DNA from: MWEH01 sp964392385
GTDB taxonomy: Bacteria > Bacillota > Clostridia > Christensenellales > DTU072
Direction: 5' to 3'
Assembly (NCBI GenBank): GCA_964392385.1
Contig: CAYMPR010000049.1
Coordinates: 1-6,511, forward strand
Length of the DNA: 6,511 nt
Part shown: piece after piece, positions 1 through 5,670 of the stretch
How the letters are laid out: every line of letters begins with the position of its first letter
Position numbering within the stretch: position 1 is the stretch's first letter
The notes under the pieces: generated by a model
Seen by the model: the letters and a program-made list of their open reading frames with translations, nothing else
Told to the model about the DNA's origin: nothing
The model's database searches: none
Made by a program: the position numbers and the translations under genes

Positions 1-808
1 AGAAGAAGCAGATGTTACAAAAATTGCTATCGTTGGAAAGCCTAATGCTGGCAAGTCTTCCTTACTCAATAGGATTTTAGGGTACGAAAGGGCAATTGTT
101 ACAGATATAGCTGGTACAACTAGAGACTCAATAGACACCCCATATGAAATTAATGGCAAAAAATATACCCTTATCGACACTGCAGGAATACGAAAAAAAG
201 CAAAAGTAGTGGAAGATTTAGAATATTTCTCGGTAGTTAGGAGCATCGCAGCAATTAAAAGAGCAGATATAGTCCTTATAGTAATTGATGGCGTTGAAAT
301 GATTACTGAGCAAGATGTAAAAATATGCGGGCTAGTCCACGATGCAGGGAAACCAAGTATTGTTGTTGTAAACAAATGGGACGCAGTAGAGAAAAATCCT
401 GCGATTACATATGAAGTTACTCAAAAAATCCTTGGCGAATTAAAATTTATGGACTATCTTAAGGTTTCATTTATTAGTGCTTTAACTGGCAAGAATGTAG
501 ATAAACTATTAACATCTGTTGATGAAGTTTATGAAAATGCCTCAAAAAAGGTCCCATCTGGAGTCTTAAACGATGTAATGGGGGATGCCATAATGGTTAA
601 TCCGCCTCCAACAGATGATGGGAAGCCATTAAGGATTTTTTATGTCACACAAGTTTCAACAAATCCTCCTCACTTTGTGTTTTTCGTCAATAATCCTGAA
701 GGGGTGCATTTCTCCTATCTAAGATATTTGGAAAATCAGCTAAGAAAAGCCTTTAACTTTGAAGGGACACCGATAAGACTTTCGATGCGTTCGCATGAGG
801 ATAAATAA
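1..808 (+). CDS. der: Ribosome-assembly GTPase Der (EngA), 3' part
   Basis: Der is a tandem-G-domain GTPase that binds the 50S subunit and is needed for its late maturation. The gene enters from the left edge; the first complete codon is at position 2 and 268 codons are visible. The family is usually about 440 residues, so the first G domain and linker are missing. Seen in order: the P-loop GKPNAGKS (35-58), an AGTTRD switch I, DTAG (176-187), NKWD (371-382) and SAL (from 476), which make up G domain 2. The C-terminal KH-like domain follows, recognisable by NPPPTDDGK, HFVFFVNNPE, YLRYLENQLR and the ending FEGTPIRL. An in-frame GTG at 209 lies inside the G domain and is not a start. The P-loop has Ala where many Der proteins have Val. 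Identification is firm from motif order and the C-terminal signature. Confidence 0.96.
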   Translation, partial: EEADVTKIAIVGKPNAGKSSLLNRILGYERAIVTDIAGTTRDSIDTPYEINGKKYTLIDTAGIRKKAKVVEDLEYFSVVRSIAAIKRADIVLIVIDGVEMITEQDVKICGLVHDAGKPSIVVVNKWDAVEKNPAITYEVTQKILGELKFMDYLKVSFISALTGKNVDKLLTSVDEVYENASKKVPSGVLNDVMGDAIMVNPPPTDDGKPLRIFYVTQVSTNPPHFVFFVNNPEGVHFSYLRYLENQLRKAFNFEGTPIRLSMRSHEDK

Positions 809-811
809 ACT

Positions 812-844
812 CTCTTAAATACCCGTCTTTAAAGAGCTTATTTT
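812..844 (+). terminator. Weak candidate terminator after der
   Basis: Four bases past the der stop, CTCTTAAA (812-819) can pair with TTTAAAGAG (828-836) if one A is bulged, and the T-rich CTTATTTT (837-844) follows. The stem is almost all A-T and the T run is interrupted, so termination may be inefficient. I saw no better hairpin before the next gene. Confidence 0.3.
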
Positions 845-936
845 AACTTGAAAACTGCTTTCGCATTTCTGAAAAAACTCATAAACTTTTTACGTCTTTT
901 AACTTTTCTTATACTGTAAAATATATTTAAAAACAT

Positions 937-966
937 TTGCTTAATTTATGTATTTATCAGTATTAT
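937..966 (+). promoter_or_regulatory. Candidate sigma-A promoter for the aminotransferase gene
   Basis: TTGCTT (937-942) and TATTAT (961-966) are separated by 18 bp, each one or two bases from the sigma-A consensus. Transcription would start near 973, giving a leader of about 30 nt that includes the ribosome binding site AGGAG (993-997), 5 nt before the ATG. A TATACT at 910-915 is an alternative -10 but lacks a good -35. The call is based on motif match only. Confidence 0.4.
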
Positions 967-1002
967 TAATTAACAAAAAATAATATTTATTTAGGAGTTA
1001 CT

Positions 1003-2265
1003 ATGACAAAAAATAATGCTTCTACAGATTTAAAAGTCAAGTTAGAAGAACAACTGAATTTGCTTGAACAATATAAAGCCAAAAAGCTTAATTTGGATAT
1101 GTCTAGAGGCAAACCATCAAAGGTTCAGCTCGATGTTTGTACCGATGTTTTGGATGTAATAAATTCTAAAAGTGATTTTGGCAATTCTGATTATAGAAAT
1201 TATGGTATAAATGACGGCATCCCAGAAATTAAGGCAGTATTTTGTGAACTATTAGATATTAAACAAGAAGAATTAATTGTCTTTGGAAATGCAAGTTTAA
1301 ATTTAATGTATGATACTTTGCAAAGAGCAATGCAATTTGGAGTATTAGGACAACCCTCTTGGAATAAGCAAGGTAATATAAAATGGTTGTGTCCAGTCCC
1401 GGGATATGATAGGCATTTTGCAATAACCGAGCTTTTTGGTATTGAAATGATAAATATTCCTATGACTGAAACTGGCCCTGATATGGACTTAATTGAAAAA
1501 CTAGTTGCAGACGAAACTGTAAAAGGAATATGGTGTGTCCCAAAGTACAGTAACCCAGATGGAATAATATATAGCGATAAAACAGTTGAGAGATTTGCTA
1601 AGTTGTCACCAAAGGCTAAGGATTTCAGGGTCTTTTGGGATAATGCATATATGATACACGGTTTATATGGCCAAGATTATATGAAAGATGTTTTTTCTGA
1701 GGCAAAAAAATACAATAACGAAGATCATTTTTACATATTTGGCTCCACCTCTAAAATTACATTTGCTGGTGCTGGCGTTGCTTTCATGTATTCAAGTAAA
1801 GCTAATATTGACAGCTTAAAGAAAATGATAGGTATTCAAACCATTGGGCCTGATAAGTTAAATCAACTTGCACACGCAAGATATCTTAAGAATAAAAACA
1901 ATATTTTGGACATTATGAAAAGACATGGTGATTTATTAAGGCCAAAATTCGAAAAGGTTTTAGAAATTTTAGATAGTAACTTTTTAGGCACAGAAATAGC
2001 TAGTTATACCCATCCAAGAGGAGGATATTTTATTTCCTGTAATCTTGTTAATGGTACTGCTAAGAAAACATTAAAAATTGCAGCTGAGGCGGGCGTAAAA
2101 TTTACTAATGCAGGAGCAACTTTTCCGTACGGGAAAGACCCAGAAGACAGAAATGTTAGGATAGCTCCATCACTTCCACCACTAAATGAATTAATTATAG
2201 CAATGGAAATCTTTTGTTGCGCGGCAAAGATCGCTTATTATGAAAAAAAACTAGGCATTGCATAA
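1003..2265 (+). CDS. PLP-dependent aminotransferase, aspartate aminotransferase subgroup Ic type
   Basis: This is a predicted cytoplasmic fold-type I aminotransferase, most likely moving the amino group between aspartate (or a similar amino acid) and 2-oxoglutarate. The 420 residues and motif pattern fit the subgroup Ic aspartate aminotransferases (the Asp_aminotransf family), not the classic AspC/AspB types. Visible are SRGKP (34-38), the cofactor-phosphate loop GNASLN (95-100), YSNPDG with Asn184 for the PLP ring oxygen, WDNAY with Asp213 and Tyr216, the Schiff-base lysine Lys251 in GSTSKITFAG, and the carboxylate-binding Arg386 in RNVRIAPSLPP. All expected catalytic residues are present. 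AGGAG 5 nt upstream supports the ATG. The gene stands alone and converges on guaB, sharing a terminator with it. Substrate preference is inferred; other dicarboxylic or aromatic amino acids are possible. Confidence 0.88.
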   Translation: MTKNNASTDLKVKLEEQLNLLEQYKAKKLNLDMSRGKPSKVQLDVCTDVLDVINSKSDFGNSDYRNYGINDGIPEIKAVFCELLDIKQEELIVFGNASLNLMYDTLQRAMQFGVLGQPSWNKQGNIKWLCPVPGYDRHFAITELFGIEMINIPMTETGPDMDLIEKLVADETVKGIWCVPKYSNPDGIIYSDKTVERFAKLSPKAKDFRVFWDNAYMIHGLYGQDYMKDVFSEAKKYNNEDHFYIFGSTSKITFAGAGVAFMYSSKANIDSLKKMIGIQTIGPDKLNQLAHARYLKNKNNILDIMKRHGDLLRPKFEKVLEILDSNFLGTEIASYTHPRGGYFISCNLVNGTAKKTLKIAAEAGVKFTNAGATFPYGKDPEDRNVRIAPSLPPLNELIIAMEIFCCAAKIAYYEKKLGIA

Positions 2266-2282
2266 AAATCCAATCAAAAATC

Positions 2283-2313
2283 AAAAAAACACACCTATGA
2301 TGGTGTGCTTTTT
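2283..2313. terminator. Bidirectional rho-independent terminator between convergent genes
   Basis: CACACC (2290-2295) pairs perfectly with GGTGTG (2302-2307) around a 6-nt loop. A run of seven A lies on the left (2283-2289), and CTTTTT follows on the right (2308-2313). Read rightward it ends the aminotransferase transcript 18 nt after its stop. Read leftward the A run becomes seven U, so it also serves guaB about 90 nt past its stop. Confidence 0.88.
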
Positions 2314-2329
2314 GGTTAGTTAAAACAAA

Positions 2330-2377
2330 TTAGCCTTTAGTTGAGTAGTTAGGACTTTTTTGTAATCATATCTTCAT
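2330..2377 (-). repeat. Degenerate second copy of the guaB 3' end
   Basis: This 48-bp stretch just downstream of guaB repeats the last 50 bp of the gene (2396-2445) in direct orientation, offset by 66 bp. The first 24 bases (2330-2353 against 2396-2419) are identical. By hand alignment about 44 of 50 positions match overall, with a 2-bp deletion in a T run and a few substitutions. Read on the minus strand it still encodes the terminal S-P-N-Y-S-T-K-G and a TAA, but the deletion breaks the frame upstream, so it is not coding. A 9-bp piece, TTGAGTAGT, appears a third time at 2378-2386 between the copies. Confidence 0.85.
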
Positions 2378-2395
2378 TTGAGTAGTAGATAAAAG

Positions 2396-3850
2396 TTAGC
2401 CTTTAGTTGAGTAGTTAGGGCTTTCTTTTGTAATCATAATATCATGAGGATGGCTTTCTATTAATGAGGCGTTTGTGATTTTGATAAAATTAGATGCAGT
2501 CCTTAATTCCTCAATGGTTTTTTTGCCACAATAACCCATTCCAGATCTAATTCCTCCAACAAGTTGGAAAATAACATCTGAAACTGAACCTCTGTAAGGT
2601 ACTCTTCCTTCAACGCCTTCAGGAACAAGTTTTTTGGCATCTTCCTGGAAATATCTATCTTTGCTTCCAGCTTCCATAGCTCCGATTGAACCCATACCTC
2701 TATACACTTTAAAGCTTCTGCCTTGGAATATTTCGAGTTCACCAGGGCTTTCAAGAGTACCAGCAACTAAAGAGCCAATCATAATTGCGTTTGCGCCTGC
2801 AGCTATACCTTTCACAACATCTCCAGAGTATTTTATGCCTCCGTCTCCGATTATTGTTTTACCAAGTTTGTTTGCCATTTCAGCACAATTCATAATAGCA
2901 GTTATTTGAGGAACTCCCATGCCAGCAATGATTCTTGTAGTGCAGATTGAACCAGGGCCCATTCCAACTTTAACAACATCAGCGCCATTATCGATTAGAG
3001 CCTTTGTCCCTTCAGGAGTAGCTACGTTACCTGCAATAATAGGGACATTACTATACATGGATTTAATTTTATTTACTACATCCATTACTCTTTGAGTGTG
3101 GCCATGTGCAGTATCTATAGCAATGATATCTACTTTTGATTTTACAAGTTCTGCGACTCTTTCAAAAGTATCTCCAGAGACACCAACGGCAGCGCCAGCA
3201 AGCAGTCTTCCGTTTTTATCTTTAGCTCCGTTAGGGAATTGTATAGACTTCTCGATATCCTTAATAGTAATTAAACCCTTTAAGTTGCCATCTTTATCGA
3301 CTAATGGTAGTTTTTCTATTTTATGCTTACCAAGTATATTTTTTGCTTCTTCGAGTGTTGTGCCAACAGGAGCAGTAACTAGATGTTCTTTTGTCATCAC
3401 GTTGTTGATTTCTTGCTCAAAGTCAGTCTCAAATCTCAAGTCTCTGTTTGTTAAAATGCCAACAAGCTTTGTGCCTCTAGTAATTGGAACTCCACTAATT
3501 TTATATTTACTCATTAATGCAAGCGCATCAGATACTTTATGTTCTGGCGATAAAAAGAAAGGATCTGTAATTACTCCATGCTCACTTCTTTTTACTTTAT
3601 CTACTTGCTCTGCTTGTTCAACAATTGACAAATTTTTATGTAAAATACCTATGCCACCTTCTCTTGCCATAGCAATAGCCATTTTATATTCAGTAACTGT
3701 ATCCATGGCGGCGGACATAATAGGGATATTTAGATATAAATCGTTTGTTAGTTTAGTCCTTAAATTTACATCTTTTGGTAGTACATTAGAATAACCTGGG
3801 ATTAACAGAACATCATCAAATGTTAAACCTTCCATTATTATTTGCGACAT
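2396..3850 (-). CDS. guaB: Inosine-5'-monophosphate dehydrogenase
   Basis: GuaB oxidises IMP to XMP with NAD+, the first committed step of guanine nucleotide synthesis, as a cytoplasmic tetramer/octamer. The 484 residues match the usual bacterial length. The N-terminal barrel segment (LTFDDVLLIP, 9-18) is followed by two CBS domains at about 93-205 and then the rest of the (beta/alpha)8 barrel. Visible are the NAD-site loop DTAHG (Asp246), the IMP loop with catalytic Cys303 in GSICTT, the phosphate-binding GDGGIKYSGD (Asp336), MIGSLVAGTLE, and the mobile flap GRVPYRG with the Arg416/Tyr419 pair. AAGGAG (3857-3862, minus strand) lies 6 nt before the ATG and fixes the start. It is monocistronic behind a perfect consensus promoter. 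The leader is too short for a purine riboswitch. The last 50 bp are repeated just beyond the stop. Confidence 0.98.
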   Translation of the reverse strand: MSQIIMEGLTFDDVLLIPGYSNVLPKDVNLRTKLTNDLYLNIPIMSAAMDTVTEYKMAIAMAREGGIGILHKNLSIVEQAEQVDKVKRSEHGVITDPFFLSPEHKVSDALALMSKYKISGVPITRGTKLVGILTNRDLRFETDFEQEINNVMTKEHLVTAPVGTTLEEAKNILGKHKIEKLPLVDKDGNLKGLITIKDIEKSIQFPNGAKDKNGRLLAGAAVGVSGDTFERVAELVKSKVDIIAIDTAHGHTQRVMDVVNKIKSMYSNVPIIAGNVATPEGTKALIDNGADVVKVGMGPGSICTTRIIAGMGVPQITAIMNCAEMANKLGKTIIGDGGIKYSGDVVKGIAAGANAIMIGSLVAGTLESPGELEIFQGRSFKVYRGMGSIGAMEAGSKDRYFQEDAKKLVPEGVEGRVPYRGSVSDVIFQLVGGIRSGMGYCGKKTIEELRTASNFIKITNASLIESHPHDIMITKESPNYSTKG

Positions 3851-3876
3851 TTTTTTCTCCTTGATATCTTTTTGTT

Positions 3877-3905
3877 ATTATATTGTAGTAAGTATAGTAT
3901 GTCAA
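3877..3905 (-). promoter_or_regulatory. guaB: Perfect-consensus sigma-A promoter of guaB
   Basis: On the minus strand TTGACA (3900-3905) and TATAAT (3877-3882) are exact consensus hexamers with the optimal 17-bp spacer. The predicted start is near 3870, leaving a leader of only about 20 nt that is mostly ribosome binding site. The flank upstream of -35 is A/T-rich with two ATTGAT units (3911-3928), resembling an UP element. This predicts strong transcription, with any regulation acting at initiation. Confidence 0.9.
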
Positions 3906-4182
3906 GAAAAATTGATTTATATTGATATTAAGTGCGTTAATTGACTTACTTGCATATCTATTTTTTATTGATAAACACGATGTTTTTTTGCATTTTTATC
4001 TTATTAACTAAGTTGGATTATTGTATTTTTTTTCTGCGCTGAATTCTAAAAAACGCCAATATGAGCAAACAGGATGCTCTTTGGGAAATATGGTAACAGC
4101 ATTTTAGTCATAAATGTTGACTACTAGTGCAATTTTATGGGAGAAATACTCAAAAATTTTTTCTCCGATGTTGTTAGTATAA
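3906..4182. other. Non-coding divergent intergenic region
   Basis: About 280 bp between the guaB and CofE-like promoters hold no convincing gene. The guaB-proximal half is very A/T-rich, with repeated ATTGAT and two similar stretches beginning TTGCAT (near 3951 and 3989). In the right half GAGCA (4063-4067) can pair with TGCTC (4075-4079), while the overlapping ATGCT (4074-4078) can instead pair with AGCAT (4098-4102). A palindromic ACTAGT occurs at 4124-4129 and again at 4192-4197, inside the right-hand promoter spacer. TTGACT (4117-4122) resembles a -35 but lacks a spaced -10. TATAAT at 4178-4183 lacks a -35. I recognise no known riboswitch class. Confidence 0.5.
4140..4166. repeat. Perfect 7-bp inverted repeat upstream of the CofE-like gene promoter
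   Basis: GGAGAAA (4140-4146) is matched exactly by TTTCTCC (4160-4166) around a 13-nt centre that contains A5T6. It sits 16 bp upstream of the -35 at 4183. It could be a protein-binding dyad or, if a transcript starts further left, an RNA hairpin. It has no GC-rich stem and is a poor terminator. Confidence 0.45.
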
Positions 4183-4211
4183 TTGCCATATGACTAGTAT
4201 TGCTATATAAT
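4183..4211 (+). promoter_or_regulatory. Sigma-A promoter of the CofE-like gene
   Basis: TTGCCA (4183-4188) and a perfect TATAAT (4206-4211) are spaced by 17 bp. Transcription would begin near 4218, past the A of the ATG at 4216, so that codon cannot start translation from this promoter. The spacer carries the palindrome ACTAGT (4192-4197), and a loose TAGTATT/AATAACTA dyad surrounds the -10, possible operator features. Confidence 0.72.
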
Positions 4212-4231
4212 AACTATGTTATTTTCCCAAA

Positions 4232-4239
4232 AAGGAGGG
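4232..4239 (+). promoter_or_regulatory. Ribosome binding site that sets the CofE-like gene start
   Basis: AAGGAGGG (4232-4239) is a near-perfect anti-16S match located 9 nt before the ATG at 4249. It lies downstream of the in-frame ATG at 4216, which has no such site of its own. It therefore decides in favour of the start at 4249. Confidence 0.85.
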
Positions 4240-4248
4240 TCTATTTTA

Positions 4249-5433
4249 ATGAGTACAGTAGGAACTATCAGTAGAGGAATTAAAGCCCCAATTTTTAAAA
4301 AAGGTGATGATTTACCCCAAATGGTTGTTGATGCGGTTCTTAAGGCATCAAAGGCAGAAGGATTTTCAATTAGAGATAGGGATGTAATTGGGATAACTGA
4401 AGCAGTTGTTGCAAGAACACAAGGAAACTATGCTTCAATAGACCAAATTGCTGCCGATATAAAGAATAAGTTTGGCGATAATCCTGTTGGATTAATTTTC
4501 CCAATACTATCTAGGAATAGATTTTCAATTCTTTTAAAAGGAATTGCTATGGGAGTAAAAAAGCTATATATTGTGTTATCTTATCCCAAAGATGAAGTAG
4601 GCAATCCTTTAATCGATCAATATTTATTAGATGATAAGGGTATTAATCCGTATTCTGATGTTTTTACTGAGGAAGAATTTAGAAAGGCTTTTGGCGAAAT
4701 CAAGCACCCATTTACTGGCGTTGACTATGTAAAGCTATACAGAGAAACTGCAGGTGGAGATTGTGAAATTATTTTATCAAATAAAATTGAAACAATCTTG
4801 GAGTATACACCCTATGTTATTAACGCAGATATTCATACTAGAAAACGCACCAAATCCATTTTATATGCTAAAGGAGCAAAAAAGGTTATTAGCTTAGATG
4901 AAATATTATCTTCAAGTGTTAACGGAAGTGGATTTAATGAGCAGTACGGCATATTAGGTAGCAATTTAGCTACCGATGATACTGTGAAACTATTCCCTCG
5001 TAATGGTCAGGAATTTGTCAATAAAGTTCAAAAAATTATGTTTGAGCGTACTGGGAAAAATGTGGAAATAATGATTTACGGCGATGGTGCCTTTAAAGAC
5101 CCAGTAGGTGGGATTTGGGAACTAGCTGACCCAGTTGTTTCTCCTGCTTTTACCCCAGGGCTTATTGGTCAACCAAGTGAATTAAAACTAAAGTATTTAG
5201 CAGATACCGTGCTTTCGAATCTCCCAACAGAAGAAGCCCAAGAGATTGAGATGAAGCGTCTTATTCGGTGTAAAAAGGGAGATTTAGTTAATGAAAAAGT
5301 TTCTCTTGGCACAACTCCTAGAAGGCTAACAGATCTTATCGGGTCTCTTTGCGATTTGACTAGTGGAAGTGGTGATAAGGGAACGCCTATTATTCTTGTC
5401 CAAGGGTATTTTGATAACTTTGCAACAGACTAA
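4249..5433 (+). CDS. CofE-like protein (coenzyme F420-0:L-glutamate ligase family), function uncertain
   Basis: The 394-residue product resembles proteins annotated in Bacillota as coenzyme F420-0:gamma-glutamyl ligase. In methanogens and actinobacteria CofE adds glutamate to F420-0 using GTP. Family-like features are KKGDDLPQMVV (17-27), the segment around RDRDVIGITEAVVARTQGNY (42-61) matching the CofE N-terminal strand region, FPILSRNRF (84-92), HPFTGVDY (153-160), DIHTRKRT (194-201), YGDGAFKDPVG (277-287) and the C-terminal LTDLIGSLCDLTSGSGDKGTP (about 360-380). It has no signal peptide or membrane segment, so it is probably cytoplasmic. The ATG at 4249 is preferred over 4216 because of the ribosome binding site and promoter position. 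No F420 or deazaflavin gene is nearby, so F420 as substrate is doubtful; another gamma-glutamylation or ligase reaction is possible. Family membership is fairly sure; function is not. Confidence 0.82.
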   Translation: MSTVGTISRGIKAPIFKKGDDLPQMVVDAVLKASKAEGFSIRDRDVIGITEAVVARTQGNYASIDQIAADIKNKFGDNPVGLIFPILSRNRFSILLKGIAMGVKKLYIVLSYPKDEVGNPLIDQYLLDDKGINPYSDVFTEEEFRKAFGEIKHPFTGVDYVKLYRETAGGDCEIILSNKIETILEYTPYVINADIHTRKRTKSILYAKGAKKVISLDEILSSSVNGSGFNEQYGILGSNLATDDTVKLFPRNGQEFVNKVQKIMFERTGKNVEIMIYGDGAFKDPVGGIWELADPVVSPAFTPGLIGQPSELKLKYLADTVLSNLPTEEAQEIEMKRLIRCKKGDLVNEKVSLGTTPRRLTDLIGSLCDLTSGSGDKGTPIILVQGYFDNFATD

Positions 5434-5474
5434 TCTAGCAAATTAACTTCATGAAAATTAGCGCCGCTAGATTA
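5431..5474 (+). repeat. Inverted repeat spanning the CofE-like gene stop codon
   Basis: TAATCTAGC (5431-5439), which includes the TAA stop, is the exact reverse complement of GCTAGATTA (5466-5474), giving a 9-bp stem with a 26-nt loop. Its right arm overlaps the left arm of the terminator at G5466 and fills the terminator loop, so the two hairpins cannot form fully together. A ribosome at the stop codon would block this stem and favour the terminator. Confidence 0.65.
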
Positions 5475-5497
5475 TAACTATCAACGGCGCTTTTATT
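5460..5497 (+). terminator. Rho-independent terminator of the CofE-like gene
   Basis: AGCGCCG (5460-5466) pairs perfectly with CGGCGCT (5485-5491), a GC-rich 7-bp stem with an 18-nt loop, followed by TTTTATTT. It sits 27 nt after the stop codon and separates this gene from the glycosidase gene. Confidence 0.85.
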
Positions 5498-5597
5498 TAT
5501 CAAACCCTTTAAAGATAAAAATATTTATGATATATTCTTTCTAGTGTGTTAAAAAGTGCCGGGAAAATCTAGTTGAAAGCAAGATCGCCTTCGAGTG

Positions 5598-5636
5598 TCT
5601 TAACTTGACTAAAAACACTTATTTGCCTCTTAACTT
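5598..5636 (+). repeat. Direct repeat TCTTAACTT upstream of the GH3 gene
   Basis: TCTTAACTT occurs at 5598-5606 and 5628-5636, 30 bp apart (about three helical turns). Each copy is followed closely by TTGAC (5605-5609) or TTGACA (5638-5643). The second copy lies between the candidate -35 and -10. This arrangement suits a same-face regulator site, but function is inference. Confidence 0.4.
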
Positions 5637-5652
5637 TTTGACAGACTATGAT
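5623..5652 (+). promoter_or_regulatory. Candidate promoter for the GH3 gene
   Basis: TTGCCT (5623-5628) and TATGAT (5647-5652) are separated by 18 bp. The start would be near 5659, giving a very short leader with GGAGG (5662-5666) almost at the 5' end. A perfect TTGACA at 5638-5643 has no -10 at proper distance. The real promoter could lie further left. Confidence 0.35.
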
Positions 5653-5670
5653 AAATAGTGCGGAGGATTC

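Noticed and set aside
849..865. A sequence resembling a catabolite-responsive (cre) operator, TGAAAAC..GCTTTC..CA
   Set aside because: The two half-sites are present but extra bases break the 14-bp spacing, so it does not fit the CcpA consensus.
2503..2909. Two shorter open frames (minus 2503-2766, plus 2634-2909) inside guaB
   Set aside because: Both are alternative-frame shadows of the conserved guaB 3' half, without start signals or recognisable motifs.
3096..3794. A 232-codon open frame on the plus strand, antisense to guaB
   Set aside because: It lies wholly inside guaB, whose motifs are unambiguous. The Ser/Leu/Ile-rich translation is typical of an antisense shadow, and there is no ribosome binding site.
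3969..4001. AAACA-CGA-TGTTT followed by T residues as a terminator
   Set aside because: The stem is only 5 bp and A/T-rich, and no gene upstream on the plus strand needs it.
4020..4215. A possible purine or other known riboswitch in the divergent gap
   Set aside because: No conserved core of any class I know could be matched, and the predicted promoter at 4183 lies downstream of the hairpins.
5574..5587. A cre-like half-site (TGAAAGC) upstream of the GH3 gene
   Set aside because: Only the left half matches; the central CG and right half do not, although catabolite control of a GH3 gene would be plausible.
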